Under the pieces are notes generated by a model. That model did no database searches. It was not told where the DNA came from and saw only the letters and a list, made by a program, of their open reading frames with translations. From an uncultured Actinomycetes bacterium (GTDB lineage: Bacteria > Actinomycetota > Actinomycetes > Nanopelagicales > Nanopelagicaceae): DNA of 64,000 nucleotides. The stretch covers positions 40,090 through 104,089 of the forward strand of contig CAIMOX010000031.1 in NCBI GenBank assembly GCA_903843225.1, in the 5' to 3' direction. Each line of letters begins with the position of its first letter. Positions within the stretch are counted from its first letter, which is position 1. This document shows positions 20,551 to 30,083 of this stretch, one piece after another. The position numbers and the translations under genes were made by a program.

Positions 20551-21418
20551 GGAAGGTCTCATCTCTCTTTGCAAGGGTCATATCGATCCGTGCCAGTAGA
20601 TCTTCATCAGCTGGGTAATCGACCTGCATTAAGGTTAAGCCAGATCCAGGGAAGACATAAGAGTCTGAGACCCGAGACTTTGCTGTGAGTATTTCACTCA
20701 TCCACGAGGCAGGGTACCGGCCCTCGCCCACGCAGACCGCTGCTCCAACAAGATTTCTCACCATATTCCAACCAAAGGCATCCGCGCATAAATCTGCAAT
20801 GACAAAGCCATCGTTATCGCGATGCCATTCAAAACGCTTGAGCTCACGAATCGTTGTGCTGTTTGGGCGGAATCGACAGAAGGTTGCGAAATCACGCTCC
20901 CCTAGCATCTGCGCACTCGCCTCGTTCATCAGATCGATATCGAGCTCTCTAAACCAGGTCGTTGCATCAACTCGCTGGAGTGGAGATAAGACGCGATTGT
21001 TATCCAAAATTTTGTAACGGTAATGGCGTGCTTCCGCCGAGAAGCGAGCGTGGAAGTTGGGCGGCGCTTCCACCACAGAATTGATACGAATATCTTTATC
21101 AAGGATTTGATTGATGCGATAGTAGAAATTTTCGATATCCCACTCGGTCTCATCGGGACGGTATCGGGAGATATGCGGCACCGCAGGAATATCAACGTGA
21201 ATGATCTGGTGTCTGGCATGCACTCCGGCATCAGTTCTGCCGGCGACAATCGTGGCGACTTGGTGGCGCGTGATCCGCGTCAGCGCTTCTTCAATTGTCT
21301 CTTGAATAGTTCGTTGATCTGGCTGCTTAGCCCAGCCGGCAAAGTCAGTGCCGTCATACGATAAATCAATGACTAAACGACGAAACCCACTCTCGGGATT
21401 GAGAGTGGGTTGCGCCAT
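20534..21418 (-). CDS. truA: tRNA pseudouridine38-40 synthase TruA
   Basis: 294 residues. The catalytic Asp63 is in AGRTDAGVHA; SYDGTDFAGWAKQP near the start and MVRNLVGAAVCVGEG near the end are family motifs. Modifies U38-40 in the anticodon stem-loop. It follows rplQ by 12 bases, the usual end of the alpha operon, and runs into the FMN-binding protein gene. Confidence 0.96.
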   Translation of the reverse strand: MAQPTLNPESGFRRLVIDLSYDGTDFAGWAKQPDQRTIQETIEEALTRITRHQVATIVAGRTDAGVHARHQIIHVDIPAVPHISRYRPDETEWDIENFYYRINQILDKDIRINSVVEAPPNFHARFSAEARHYRYKILDNNRVLSPLQRVDATTWFRELDIDLMNEASAQMLGERDFATFCRFRPNSTTIRELKRFEWHRDNDGFVIADLCADAFGWNMVRNLVGAAVCVGEGRYPASWMSEILTAKSRVSDSYVFPGSGLTLMQVDYPADEDLLARIDMTLAKRDETFHEASE

Positions 21419-21430
21419 AACGATCGGGAC

Positions 21431-21781
21431 TTAGACGAGCTCGATAACTGCCATTGGAGCGTTATCACCGTTACGTGGACCGACCTTAGTAATACGTGTG
21501 TATCCACCATTGCGGGTAGCAAAGCGTGGACCAATCTCAGTGAAGAGTGTGTGTACAACGCTCTTGTTCTGGATTGACTGCATAACGCGACGACGAGCAG
21601 CAAGATCGCCTGCCTTTGCAGCAGTGATGAGCTTCTCGGCTACTGGACGAAGGCGCTTAGCCTTGGTCTCAGTTGTCGTGATGCGACCGTGTTCGAAGAG
21701 CTGCTCAGCAAGTGTGCTTAGCAACAATCTCTCGTGAGCTGGACCGCTTCCGAGACGTGGACCTCTACTTGGTGTTGGCAT
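21431..21781 (-). CDS. rplQ: 50S ribosomal protein L17
   Basis: 116 residues with [37 protein letters not shown] N-terminus and a [21 protein letters not shown]-terminal core. It has no long C-terminal extension as seen in many actinobacteria. 22 bases after rpoA. Confidence 0.96.
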   Translation of the reverse strand: MPTPSRGPRLGSGPAHERLLLSTLAEQLFEHGRITTTETKAKRLRPVAEKLITAAKAGDLAARRRVMQSIQNKSVVHTLFTEIGPRFATRNGGYTRITKVGPRNGDNAPMAVIELV

Positions 21782-21803
21782 TCGTTACTCCTTCGCCCTC
21801 GTC

Positions 21804-22817
21804 TTAGGCGTTCTCTGACTCGACGAGATCATCGTCAACATCAGTTCCGTAGTTATGGTGTTTTGTTGGATCGAATCCGATTGGGCTGTCCTTCAACTGA
21901 AGACCCATTGAGTGAAGCTTTGCCTTCACTTCATCGATTGACTTTGATCCAAAGTTACGAATGTCGAGAAGGTCTGCCTCTGAACGGCCAACGAGCTCGC
22001 CGACAGTGTGGATTCCTTCACGCTTTAAGCAGTTGTATGAACGAACTGTGAGATCAAGATCTTCGATAGGAAGAGCAAGGTCAGCAGCGAGAGCAGCATC
22101 TTGGATGCTAGGTCCCATTTCGATACCTTCTGCGTTGACATTCAATTCACGAGCAAGACCGAAGAGTTCAACCAGCGTCTTACCAGCTGATGCCATGGCA
22201 TCTGAAGGCTTCATTGACTGCTTTGTCTCAACATCGACGATCAGGCGATCGAAGTCGGTGCGCTGCTCAACACGAGTCGCTTCTACCTTGTAGGTAACGC
22301 GAAGGACTGGTGAGTAGATTGAATCGACAGGAATACGACCGATATCTCCGCCAGCCTGCTTATTTGAAACAGCAGTGACATAACCGCGACCGCGCTCAAT
22401 GGTGAGTTCGACTTCGAACTTCGCTGAAGCGTTGAGGGTTGCGATATGGAGATCTGGGTTGTGGATCTGCACGCCAGCAGGAGCAGCGATATCAGCACCA
22501 GTTACGACACCCTCGCCATTCTTGCGGATGTAGATAAGTGAAGGCTCATCGTTATCTGATGAGACAACAAGATTCTTGATGTTAAGAACGATCTCTGTGA
22601 GATCTTCCTTGACACCCTCGAGCGTTGTGAACTCGTGGAGAGCACCATTGACGCGAATGCTTGTTACTGCTGCACCTGGGATAGATGAGAGCAAGGTGCG
22701 GCGTAATGAGTTTCCGAGGGTATATCCAAAACCAGGCTCTAGCGGCTCGATGATGAACCGTGAGCGAAATTCTGAAACTACCTCTTCACTGAGGATGGGG
22801 CGTTGTGCAATCAGCAC
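21804..22817 (-). CDS. rpoA: RNA polymerase alpha subunit
   Basis: 337 residues. The N-terminal domain (to about 230) has [25 protein letters not shown], which binds beta and beta-prime; the C-terminal domain (about 255-315) has [18 protein letters not shown] and [20 protein letters not shown], which contacts UP elements and activators. It ends in an acidic tail. Standard position between rpsD and rplQ. Confidence 0.98.
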   Translation of the reverse strand: MLIAQRPILSEEVVSEFRSRFIIEPLEPGFGYTLGNSLRRTLLSSIPGAAVTSIRVNGALHEFTTLEGVKEDLTEIVLNIKNLVVSSDNDEPSLIYIRKNGEGVVTGADIAAPAGVQIHNPDLHIATLNASAKFEVELTIERGRGYVTAVSNKQAGGDIGRIPVDSIYSPVLRVTYKVEATRVEQRTDFDRLIVDVETKQSMKPSDAMASAGKTLVELFGLARELNVNAEGIEMGPSIQDAALAADLALPIEDLDLTVRSYNCLKREGIHTVGELVGRSEADLLDIRNFGSKSIDEVKAKLHSMGLQLKDSPIGFDPTKHHNYGTDVDDDLVESENA

Positions 22818-22888
22818 TTATTTCCTCCGTACGTTAGGGAGATCCACTATTTGATCTCCGGTCTTATTAATGGTTAAAAGGGTAAAAA

Positions 22889-23515
22889 TTACTTGCTGTA
22901 GAGCTCAACGATGAGCTGCTCTTGGATCTGAGTATCGATAACAGCGCGGTTTGGAGCGCCGTGAACCAAGATTCGCATCTTTGATCCAACAACTTCCATC
23001 CATGCTGGTACTGACTTTTCACCGAGTTCAGCGCTTGCGACGATGAATGGTGTGAGATCGAGTGAGCCTGGAACGACATCGACGACATCCATTGGCGTAA
23101 CGCGGAATGAAGGAATATTTACCTTCTTACCGTTGACCAAGAAATGTCCGTGACGGACAAGCTGACGTGCCATATCGCGGCTCTTTGCAAAGCCTGCGCG
23201 ATATACAACGTTATCGAGACGGGTCTCAAGGATGATGAGCAAGTTCTCACCGGTCTTACCCTGAAGGCGGTTTGCCTCTTCGTAGTAACCACGGAACTGC
23301 TTCTCTAGAACGCCGTACATACGTGCGCACTTCTGCTTTTCGCGCATCTGTAGAAGGTATTCAGATTCCTTTGTACGACCACGGCCATGCTGCCCTGGTG
23401 GGTAAGGACGTGATTCGATCGGACACTTTGGACCATCGCACTTCGAGCCCTTAAGAAAGAGCTTTACTTTTTCGCGACGACAGCGCTTGCAATCTGCTCC
23501 GGTATAACGAGCCAT
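22889..23515 (-). CDS. rpsD: 30S ribosomal protein S4
   Basis: 208 residues, primary 16S rRNA binder. The zinc-type N-terminus has C9, C12, C26 and C31. The S4 RNA-binding domain RLDNVVYRAGFAKSRDMARQLVRHGHFLVNGKKV is typical. In many bacteria S4 autoregulates the alpha operon. Confidence 0.97.
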   Translation of the reverse strand: MARYTGADCKRCRREKVKLFLKGSKCDGPKCPIESRPYPPGQHGRGRTKESEYLLQMREKQKCARMYGVLEKQFRGYYEEANRLQGKTGENLLIILETRLDNVVYRAGFAKSRDMARQLVRHGHFLVNGKKVNIPSFRVTPMDVVDVVPGSLDLTPFIVASAELGEKSVPAWMEVVGSKMRILVHGAPNRAVIDTQIQEQLIVELYSK

Positions 23516-23531
23516 TTATTCTCTTCCTTCC

Positions 23532-23948
23532 TTAAACTCGACGAGGCTTGGGTGGGCGGCAACCATTGTGTGGAGCCGGAGTGACATCTGAGATGGCTCC
23601 AACTTCAAGTCCTGCTGCCTGCAATGAACGGATAGCTGTTTCGCGACCTGAACCAGGTCCCTTAACAAAGACATCAACCTTCTTGAGGCCGTGCTCTTGA
23701 GCGCGACGTGCTGCTGCTTCAGCTGCGAGCTGAGCTGCGAAAGGTGTTGATTTACGTGAACCCTTGAAGCCAACCTGACCAGCAGATGACCAAGAGATAA
23801 CCGCACCACTTGGGTCGGTGATAGAGATGATGGTGTTGTTGAAGGTGCTCTTAATGTGAGCCTGTCCTGCAACGACGTTCTTCTTCTCTTTTTTACGAAT
23901 CTTAACTTTGCCCTTACCTGCGGCAACCTTTGATTTAGGAGCGGCCAT
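23532..23948 (-). CDS. rpsK: 30S ribosomal protein S11
   Basis: 138 residues, platform protein. [21 protein letters not shown], the [19 protein letters not shown] helix and the basic C-terminus [15 protein letters not shown] are standard. 2-base gap to rpsM. Confidence 0.97.
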   Translation of the reverse strand: MAAPKSKVAAGKGKVKIRKKEKKNVVAGQAHIKSTFNNTIISITDPSGAVISWSSAGQVGFKGSRKSTPFAAQLAAEAAARRAQEHGLKKVDVFVKGPGSGRETAIRSLQAAGLEVGAISDVTPAPHNGCRPPKPRRV

Positions 23949-23950
23949 TG

Positions 23951-24328
23951 TTACTTAGTCTCCTTCTTCTTACCAGCAATTGCCTTACGAGGACCCTTAC
24001 GTGTGCGCGCATTTGTGTGCGTACGCTGACCACGAACAGGAAGTCCCTTACGGTGGCGAATACCTTGATAGCTCTGGATTTCGACTTTGCGACGGATATC
24101 GCCTGCGATTTCGCGGCGGAGGTCACCTTCGATTTTGTAATTTGCTTCGATATATTCGCGAAGCTTTGCCAATTCTGGCTCTTGTAGATCCTTAACGCGG
24201 GTATCTGGGTTAACACCGGTCGCGGCGAGTGTTGCATGCGCGCGGGTCAATCCAATCCCGAATACATATGTAAGTGCGATCTCAACGCGCTTTTCGCGAG
24301 GGAGATCAACACCAACTAAACGTGCCAT
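23951..24328 (-). CDS. rpsM: 30S ribosomal protein S13
   Basis: 125 residues, head protein contacting L5 and P-site t[23 protein letters not shown], the helix-two-turn-helix region and the tail [17 protein letters not shown] are present. Unusually, a 157-base hairpin-rich gap separates it from rpmJ. Confidence 0.97.
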   Translation of the reverse strand: MARLVGVDLPREKRVEIALTYVFGIGLTRAHATLAATGVNPDTRVKDLQEPELAKLREYIEANYKIEGDLRREIAGDIRRKVEIQSYQGIRHRKGLPVRGQRTHTNARTRKGPRKAIAGKKKETK

Positions 24329-24485
24329 ATCGCTTACCCTTTTTCTTTTATCCGGAAGGTCCTTCGCAATGCATCCTGTTGGGTAACAGGCTCTGGCCTA
24401 CCGGTCCAGAGGTCTGATCCGAAGATCAGTCGCATCACGCGTTTTTTCTTGCTGGTATTGCAGGTATTGCTGGTTGCGTTAGGAA
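24329..24485 (-). ncRNA. Hairpin-rich intergenic leader between rpmJ and rpsM
   Basis: On the minus strand three consecutive stem-loops can be drawn: CTGATC-TTCG-GATCAG (24414-24429, with a UUCG tetraloop), CTCTGG...CCAGAG (24391-24411), and CCTGTT-ACCC-AACAGG (24375-24390). A weaker GAAGGACCTTC stem follows before rpsM. I do not recognise a named family. It could be a ribosomal-protein autoregulatory element or a processing site. Confidence 0.5.
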
Positions 24486-24599
24486 TTACCCTTGACGCTG
24501 CTTGTGACGAAGATTCTCGCAAATGACCATGACGCGACCATTACGACGAATGACTTTGCACTTGTCGCAAATCTTCTTCACGCTTGGATTAACCTTCAC
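24486..24599 (-). CDS. rpmJ: 50S ribosomal protein L36
   Basis: 37 residues: [14 protein letters not shown] at the start, then [19 protein letters not shown]. The zinc ligands C11, C14, C27 and H32 are all present (zinc form). The start codon is GTG at 24599, preceded by GAGGAAT; no ATG is available. It lies between infA and rpsM as usual. Confidence 0.95.
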   Translation of the reverse strand: MKVNPSVKKICDKCKVIRRNGRVMVICENLRHKQRQG

Positions 24600-24619
24600 G
24601 ATATTCCTCTTTCACTAAA

Positions 24620-24841
24620 TTACTTATAACGGTATGTAATACGACCGCGTGTAAGGTCATATGGACTCAGTTCTACGATCACACGATCCTCGGGCAAGAT
24701 ACGAATGTAGTTCTGTCGCATCTTTCCGCTGATATGTGCCAGCACAACGTGTCCATTTGTAAGCGTTACCTTGAACATTGCGTTCGGCAGAGCTTCAGCT
24801 ACGACGCCTTCGATCTCGATTGCGCCATCTTTCTTAGCCAA
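24620..24841 (-). CDS. infA: Translation initiation factor IF-1
   Basis: 73 residues, S1/OB fold ([44 protein letters not shown]). Binds the A site of the 30S subunit during initiation. It is separated from map by the plus-strand amidohydrolase and has its own promoter about 100 bases upstream. Confidence 0.97.
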   Translation of the reverse strand: MAKKDGAIEIEGVVAEALPNAMFKVTLTNGHVVLAHISGKMRQNYIRILPEDRVIVELSPYDLTRGRITYRYK

Positions 24842-24938
24842 GCAGTACCTACTTATCTCTTCAAGGACTCTTGCGAGTTACTTACACGTGACTTACATGG
24901 GCAGTACAGTTTTGCCGCCTATTTCTAGGCAGAGGAGA

Positions 24939-24968
24939 AGGCTACCGAGATAAGCGTGATAGGGGAAA
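24939..24968 (-). promoter_or_regulatory. infA-rpmJ-alpha operon promoter
   Basis: TAGCCT (complement of 24939-24944) with a weak TTTCCC -35 (complement of 24963-24968, spacing 18). Downstream bases read TTCTCCTCTGCC, matching the rplM, rpmG and rpsL promoters. Divergent from the amidohydrolase promoter. Confidence 0.55.
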
Positions 24969-24977
24969 TCCGGCCCT

Positions 24978-24983
24978 TATACT
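24978..24983 (+). promoter_or_regulatory. -10 box TATACT upstream of the amidohydrolase
   Basis: TATACT followed by exactly 6 bases and an ATG at 24990 that opens a 10-codon ORF. This is the same leaderless spacing seen at tsaE, murB and msrB. No convincing -35 is visible. Confidence 0.5.
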
Positions 24984-24989
24984 CCACTC

Positions 24990-25022
24990 ATGCAGGCAAC
25001 GCTGGGATTTACCCAGAGATGA
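24990..25022 (+). CDS. Possible 10-codon leaderless leader ORF
   Basis: ATG at 24990 reads MQATLGFTQR and stops with TGA at 25020-25022, overlapping the amidohydrolase ATG as ATGA. It starts 7 bases after the -10 box. The amidohydrolase start has no good Shine-Dalgarno sequence, so ribosomes finishing this peptide could reinitiate there. No similarity is recognised; it may be only a coupling device. Confidence 0.45.
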   Translation: MQATLGFTQR

Positions 25023-26617
25023 GGCTCTTTCTCGATGGGGCCACGATCTACTCACCTGGCTCCCCTGCGCGGCGCGGTGCGCTCATAGCGAATGGCAAAA
25101 TCCTTGCAATAGGCCAGAAAGCCCTCGACTTGTTCGATTCGGCCACAGATACCCGACTCGATCTCACCGGAAAGTTCGTCGCCCCGAGCTTTGGCGATGG
25201 CCATTCCCACCCACTCTTCGCAGGTCGTGAGGCGGCCGGACCGGCCGTCACCGGACTCACCTCGATTCCTGAAATCCTCGCTGAAATTGGCCGCTTTGCC
25301 GATACTCATCCTGCCGATCGAAACGCTGGCTGGATCGTTGGCGGCGCATATGAGGCCGCGTTAGTTCCAGGTGGCGACTTTGAAGCAAGTTGGATTGATG
25401 AAATCGTGAGTGATCGCCCAGTCGTACTGCATGCTGCAGATCATCATACGATCTGGGTAAATTCGAAGGCGCTAGAAATTGCGGGGATTACCTCGCAGAT
25501 GCCAGACCCCGATGGTGGGAGCATTGCGCGTACCACTAGTGGTGCGCCAAAAGGAACCTTGCGCGAACCTCAAGCGATGAACCTCATCCTCGCAAAGATT
25601 CCAACGCGCACCATTGATGATGAAGTCGATGCACTTGCCTACGCCTCACAGAAACTATTACATCAAGGTGTTACCTACACCAACGACTCCTGGGTAGAAC
25701 CTGGCATGGCGCAGATCTATCTCGAGGCATATAAGCGCAAAGTTCTCGATATTGATTTTAATATCTCCTTCCTTGTGAGCCCAGAGAATTGGCGAGAAGA
25801 GAGCGATCGCATCTGCAAAGAACGCGCACTCTTTGATGGCATTGCATCGATCAACGCCTCATCAGTAAAGTTTTTGGCCGATGGTGCGCTATCTAGTGGT
25901 ACCGCAGCTCTGCTTGAACCGTACGATGACCAACCAGAATTTAGCGGTATCAAGATATGGGAAGACAGTGAGCTCTTCGATGCCGTTGCACATTTCGATG
26001 CGCTGGGATTCCAAGCCCACATTCATGCAATCGGTGATCGAGCAGTACGCCAGGCACTCGATGCGATTGAGGAAATATCTACACGAAATCCGAAGCGGGA
26101 TCGACGCCCAGTTATTGTCCATGCCCAACTTATTGACGACGTTGATCTGCCACGCTTTGCCGCCCTCGGTGTGATCGCAAATATGCAACCGTTGTGGATG
26201 TATTTAGATCCTATGAATAAGAAGTTGATTGCGCCTCGAATCGGTTACCGCAATGATCTGCAGTATCGAATGCGCGACATGATTAACGCAGGGGTAGCGA
26301 TTGCTTATGGCTCAGATTGGCCAATTACTAGTGAAAGCCCCCTCTTAGCTCTTGGGGTTCCGGTGCATCGAACCGAGCCAGGGTCGGTTGAGCTACCGTG
26401 GCAAGAGGATCAAGCAATCACCTTAGAAGAATCTTGGGCTTTTTATACGAGCCAGATTGCCTACCAAAACTTCCGCGAGCACGAAGTCGGCCGGCTCGAA
26501 GTTGGGATGAGAGCAGATTTTATTATCTTAAATCAGAATCCATTTTCAATGAATCCGCGTGATATTCATAAGACCGAAATTGAAGCCGTCTACAAAGCAG
26601 GAGTGCCAGCTATTTAA
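25019..26617 (+). CDS. Amidohydrolase family 3 (YtcJ-like) metal-dependent hydrolase
   Basis: 532 residues from the Met at 25019. An N-terminal composite beta domain (DGATIYSPGSPARRGALIANGKILAIG) precedes the HxH metal motif GDGHSHPLF. Later segments are ADHHTIWVNSKALE, the FLADGALSSGTAALLEPY region, HIHAIGDRAVRQALDAIE, IVHAQLIDDVD, AYGSDWPI and a C-terminal GRLEVGMRADFIILNQNP. These match YtcJ-like predicted amidohydrolases, whose substrates are largely unknown. The frame is open back to a GTG at 24956, but that would cross the -10 box. The gene is plus-strand, interrupting the minus-strand ribosomal cluster, and its last 8 bases overlap the end of map. Confidence 0.88.
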   Translation: MRLFLDGATIYSPGSPARRGALIANGKILAIGQKALDLFDSATDTRLDLTGKFVAPSFGDGHSHPLFAGREAAGPAVTGLTSIPEILAEIGRFADTHPADRNAGWIVGGAYEAALVPGGDFEASWIDEIVSDRPVVLHAADHHTIWVNSKALEIAGITSQMPDPDGGSIARTTSGAPKGTLREPQAMNLILAKIPTRTIDDEVDALAYASQKLLHQGVTYTNDSWVEPGMAQIYLEAYKRKVLDIDFNISFLVSPENWREESDRICKERALFDGIASINASSVKFLADGALSSGTAALLEPYDDQPEFSGIKIWEDSELFDAVAHFDALGFQAHIHAIGDRAVRQALDAIEEISTRNPKRDRRPVIVHAQLIDDVDLPRFAALGVIANMQPLWMYLDPMNKKLIAPRIGYRNDLQYRMRDMINAGVAIAYGSDWPITSESPLLALGVPVHRTEPGSVELPWQEDQAITLEESWAFYTSQIAYQNFREHEVGRLEVGMRADFIILNQNPFSMNPRDIHKTEIEAVYKAGVPAI

Positions 26618-27422
26618 GGAGGTCTGAGATCTCTACGCCTAAGCGACCAAGCTCTTCTCGTCCGCCATCAAGAGAAGTCAGAACAAATGGCTTGCCATCA
26701 GGTAAGAGGGCAAATGATTGTTCGAAGTGAGCGCCATTTGATTTATCAATAGCGACAACGGTCCAATCATCAGAGAGAACTTTCGTTGTAGCAGAGCCAC
26801 GTGTAATCATTGGTTCGATTGCGAGAGCAAGACCGACGACGAGCTCTGGGCCGAAGCCAGCTTTTCCGTAGTTGAGCACATGCGGCTCTTGATGCATCTC
26901 AGAGCCAATACCGTGACCACCGTATTCACGAAGAATTCCATACTGTCCTTGTGCATCGATATAGCTTTGGATCGCATCAGAGATATCGGTGAGATGTCCC
27001 CCAACTTTCGCAGCTGCGATACCGCGCCACATTGATCCTTCGCAGGTATCCATGAGTTTCTGATCTGCTGGATCGATCTCGCCAATACCAAATGAGATCG
27101 CTGAGTCACCATGCCAGCCATCAACAATCGCACCAAAATCGAGAGAGAGAACATCCCCTTGTTGCAGTGGGCGTTCATTAGGAATTCCATGAACTATTTC
27201 GTGATTCACCGATGCACACAGCACATTCGGATAGCCGTGATAACCAAGAAATGATGGCTTCGCGCCGCGATCTTTTAAATGCTGCGCTGCGATTGCATCG
27301 AGTTCGAGCGTTGTGACGCCAACCTTTGCAGCCTCTTTCATAAGAAGGAGCGCTTCACCGACAACGATGCCAGCCTTGCGCATAGTTGCGAGTTGATCGA
27401 GGGTTTTGATCTGGATAGCCAT
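26610..27422 (-). CDS. map: Methionine aminopeptidase, type I
   Basis: 270 residues. Removes the initiator methionine. Metal ligands are seen in LSLDFGAIVDGWHGDSAISF (two Asp), GGHGIGSEMHQEPHV (His) and AIEPMI (Glu). It has no N-terminal zinc-finger extension. It follows adk by 11 bases in the secY-adk-map arrangement, and its 3' end overlaps the convergent amidohydrolase by 8 bases. Confidence 0.96.
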   Translation of the reverse strand: MAIQIKTLDQLATMRKAGIVVGEALLLMKEAAKVGVTTLELDAIAAQHLKDRGAKPSFLGYHGYPNVLCASVNHEIVHGIPNERPLQQGDVLSLDFGAIVDGWHGDSAISFGIGEIDPADQKLMDTCEGSMWRGIAAAKVGGHLTDISDAIQSYIDAQGQYGILREYGGHGIGSEMHQEPHVLNYGKAGFGPELVVGLALAIEPMITRGSATTKVLSDDWTVVAIDKSNGAHFEQSFALLPDGKPFVLTSLDGGREELGRLGVEISDLLK

Positions 27423-27433
27423 GGGCTACGCGA

Positions 27434-28090
27434 TTAACGAGAAACAGCGGCAGTAAGAGCCGCGATCGCGCGCTGAGTAATCTCAGTAATATCTCCGACC
27501 GCAGGAATTGTGAGGAGTATGCCCTCGGCCTGATAGAAGGAGACGATTGGCTTTGTCTGTTCTGCATAGACCTCAAGGCGGCGCTTAACAACTTCTTCAG
27601 AGTCATCAGGGCGCTGGTAGAGATCACTCTTACAGGTATCACAGATGCCTTCAGTTGCTGGCTTCTCGTAGATCATATGGAAGGTTGCACCGCAGTTGCG
27701 ACAGGTGCGTCGACCTGAGAGCCGAGCGATGATCTCTGCATCATCGAGGGCAAGTTCTAGCACTGCATCAAGAGGCGTATTCGCCTTCTCTAAGATTTTG
27801 CGGAGAAGTTCTGCTTGTGCAACGTTGCGAGGAAAACCATCGAGAAGGAAACCTTTTTTTGCGTCGCTATCGCTGAGGCGATCTTTGACCATCTCGTTGG
27901 TGACCGTATCTGGAACAAGCTCGCCACGATCGACATAAGACTTCGCGAGCATGCCGAGCTCAGTCTCATTCTTCATATTGTGACGGAAGATATCGCCAGT
28001 AGAGATGTGTGGAATTCCGTAATGTGCTGCAAGGTGTACTGCTTGAGTTCCCTTACCAGCCCCAGGAGGACCAACGAGGATCAAACGCAT
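27434..28090 (-). CDS. adk: Adenylate kinase, long form with zinc LID
   Basis: 218 residues. P-loop GPPGAGKGTQA, the AMP site STGDIFRHN and DGFPRN are standard. The LID domain carries two CxxC pairs (TCRNCG and ICDTCK), the zinc-binding form. Balances ATP, ADP and AMP. Its ATG overlaps the secY stop by one base. Confidence 0.97.
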   Translation of the reverse strand: MRLILVGPPGAGKGTQAVHLAAHYGIPHISTGDIFRHNMKNETELGMLAKSYVDRGELVPDTVTNEMVKDRLSDSDAKKGFLLDGFPRNVAQAELLRKILEKANTPLDAVLELALDDAEIIARLSGRRTCRNCGATFHMIYEKPATEGICDTCKSDLYQRPDDSEEVVKRRLEVYAEQTKPIVSFYQAEGILLTIPAVGDITEITQRAIAALTAAVSR

Positions 28091-29385
28091 TAGCGCAAGA
28101 AGCCTTCGTAGGAGCGCTGCTGCAACTGAGATTCGATCTGCTTAGCAGTATCAAGTCCGACACCCACAACGATCAAGATCGCGGTTCCGCCAAATGGGAA
28201 GTTCTGAGATGCGTTGAAGAGGATGAGTGCAACGATTGGAATAATCGCAACGAATGCTAGGTAGAGCGATCCTGGCGCCGTAATACGTGAGAGCACGTAT
28301 TGGAGATACTCGGATGTTGGCTTTCCAGCGCGAATACCCGGGATAAAGCCACCGTACTGCTTCATATTATCTGCAACCTCATCAGGGTTGAAGGTAATTG
28401 CTACATAGAAGTAGGTGAAGAAGATAATCAAAGTTGCGTATGCGATGATGTAAATAGGGTGATCGCCCTTAACGAGATTCTGCTGCACCCAGATCGCCCA
28501 CTTAGCTTGCGAGCCAGAGAAGTTCACAACAAGTGATGGGATGTAGAGCAGTGATGATGCGAAAATTACTGGGATAACGCCAGCCTGATTTACCTTGATT
28601 GGAATATAGGTGCTAGTCCCACCATATGACTGACGACCGACTTGGCGCTTTGCATACTGGACTGGAATACGGCGTTGAGCTTGCTCAACGAAGACAACTG
28701 CCGCAACGACACAGATACCAACTGCAAGAACGAAGAGGAAGGCAAAGAGACCCTTTTGGAGTTTGATCGACCAGAGTTGTGTTGGGAAACCAGCAGCGAT
28801 CGATGTGAAGATCAAGATAGACATTCCGTTGCCCACGCCACGATCTGTAATCAATTCACCGAGCCACATGATTACCGCAGTTCCGGCGGTCATGACGAAG
28901 ACCATTGTGACGATACGTTGCCATGAAGCATCAGGAATAATTGCAGAGGCACAACCACTGAAGAGGCGACCAGGTGTGCGAGCAACTGCGATGAGACCGG
29001 TTGACTGGAGTACGGCGAGACCAACTGTGAGGTAACGGGTGTACTGAGTGAGCTTTGCAGTTCCTGATTGACCCTCGTTCTTAAGAGTTTCAAAGCGAGG
29101 AATAACGACAGTTAAAAGCTGAATAATAATTGAGCTGGTGATGTACGGCATGATACCGAGTGCGAAGACCGAGAGGTGAAGAAGTGCGCCACCGCTGAAG
29201 AGGTTAACAAGGCCGAATAATCCACCGTTGTTCGCTGCCTTCAAACAGGTCTGTACATTCTTATATGAAACACCTGGTGTTGGCACGATTGAACCGAAGC
29301 GGAAGAGACCCATGATCGCCATGGTGAAGAAAATCTTTTTGCGCAGGTCAGGTGTCTTAAAAGCCTTTGCGAACGCTGAAAGCAT
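28090..29385 (-). CDS. secY: Preprotein translocase subunit SecY
   Basis: 431 residues with ten predicted membrane helices, the protein-conducting channel. TPGVSYKN replaces the plug region; ALGIMPYITSSIIIQLL, the RRIPVQYAKR loop and EYLQYVLSRITAPGSLYL are family segments. It partners SecE (55271-55495). It lies 71 bases after rplO. Confidence 0.97.
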   Translation of the reverse strand: MLSAFAKAFKTPDLRKKIFFTMAIMGLFRFGSIVPTPGVSYKNVQTCLKAANNGGLFGLVNLFSGGALLHLSVFALGIMPYITSSIIIQLLTVVIPRFETLKNEGQSGTAKLTQYTRYLTVGLAVLQSTGLIAVARTPGRLFSGCASAIIPDASWQRIVTMVFVMTAGTAVIMWLGELITDRGVGNGMSILIFTSIAAGFPTQLWSIKLQKGLFAFLFVLAVGICVVAAVVFVEQAQRRIPVQYAKRQVGRQSYGGTSTYIPIKVNQAGVIPVIFASSLLYIPSLVVNFSGSQAKWAIWVQQNLVKGDHPIYIIAYATLIIFFTYFYVAITFNPDEVADNMKQYGGFIPGIRAGKPTSEYLQYVLSRITAPGSLYLAFVAIIPIVALILFNASQNFPFGGTAILIVVGVGLDTAKQIESQLQQRSYEGFLR

Positions 29386-29456
29386 TTTCTCTCCTTCTTA
29401 CTGTCAATTCTGTACCGAGTTGGCAGCGGATAGTTCCGCTGCCAGGCTCGATCTAA

Positions 29457-29897
29457 TTAGATTTTGGTAGTTGATCCGCCTGCTGCAGAGATCTTTTCGA
29501 CCGCTGAAGCTGAGAACCCGTGAGCTGAGATATTGACCTTAACGGTGATATCGCCATTTCCGAGGACCTTCACTGGATAACTATCACGCACTGCACCCTT
29601 TGCAATGAGATCTTCAACTGTAACAGTGCCACCCTTTGGATAGAGGGCATTGATCGTTGAGACATTCACTGGCTGGTACTCCACGCGCTCTGGGTTTTTG
29701 AAACCACGGAGCTTAGGAAGACGCATGACGAGTGGAAGCTGACCGCCTTCGAAGCCGGCACGAACTACGTTACGAGCACGAGTTCCCTTGCCACCACGAC
29801 CTGCAGTCTTTCCCTTTGATGCCTCACCACGACCCTTACGGGTACGTGCCTTCTTTGCACCAGGGGCTGGACGAAGATGATGAACCTTTAGAACCAT
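29457..29897 (-). CDS. rplO: 50S ribosomal protein L15
   Basis: 146 residues. The basic, glycine-rich start ([19 protein letters not shown], then [14 protein letters not shown]) threads into 23S rRNA; the C-terminal core ends in [12 protein letters not shown]. Two-base gap to rpmD. Confidence 0.96.
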   Translation of the reverse strand: MVLKVHHLRPAPGAKKARTRKGRGEASKGKTAGRGGKGTRARNVVRAGFEGGQLPLVMRLPKLRGFKNPERVEYQPVNVSTINALYPKGGTVTVEDLIAKGAVRDSYPVKVLGNGDITVKVNISAHGFSASAVEKISAAGGSTTKI

Positions 29898-29899
29898 TG

Positions 29900-30082
29900 T
29901 TATTCGACCTCCTCAACGGCAACCATGTGACGTACAGCGACGACCATTCCACGAATCTCGGGACGATCTTCCTTGACGACAACATCACCGATTCGCTTTA
30001 ATCCAAGTGAACGCAAGGTCTCGCGGTGCTCTGGACGAGCTCCAACCTTTGAACGTAGTTGGGTAACTTTTAGACGTGGCAT
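29900..30082 (-). CDS. rpmD: 50S ribosomal protein L30
   Basis: 60 residues from the Met at 30082 ([14 protein letters not shown]). This start follows the rpsE stop by one base; an upstream Met (30091) would add three residues and overlap rpsE. The C-terminus has an acidic tail (HMVAVEEVE). Confidence 0.95.
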   Translation of the reverse strand: MPRLKVTQLRSKVGARPEHRETLRSLGLKRIGDVVVKEDRPEIRGMVVAVRHMVAVEEVE

Positions 30083-30083
30083 G

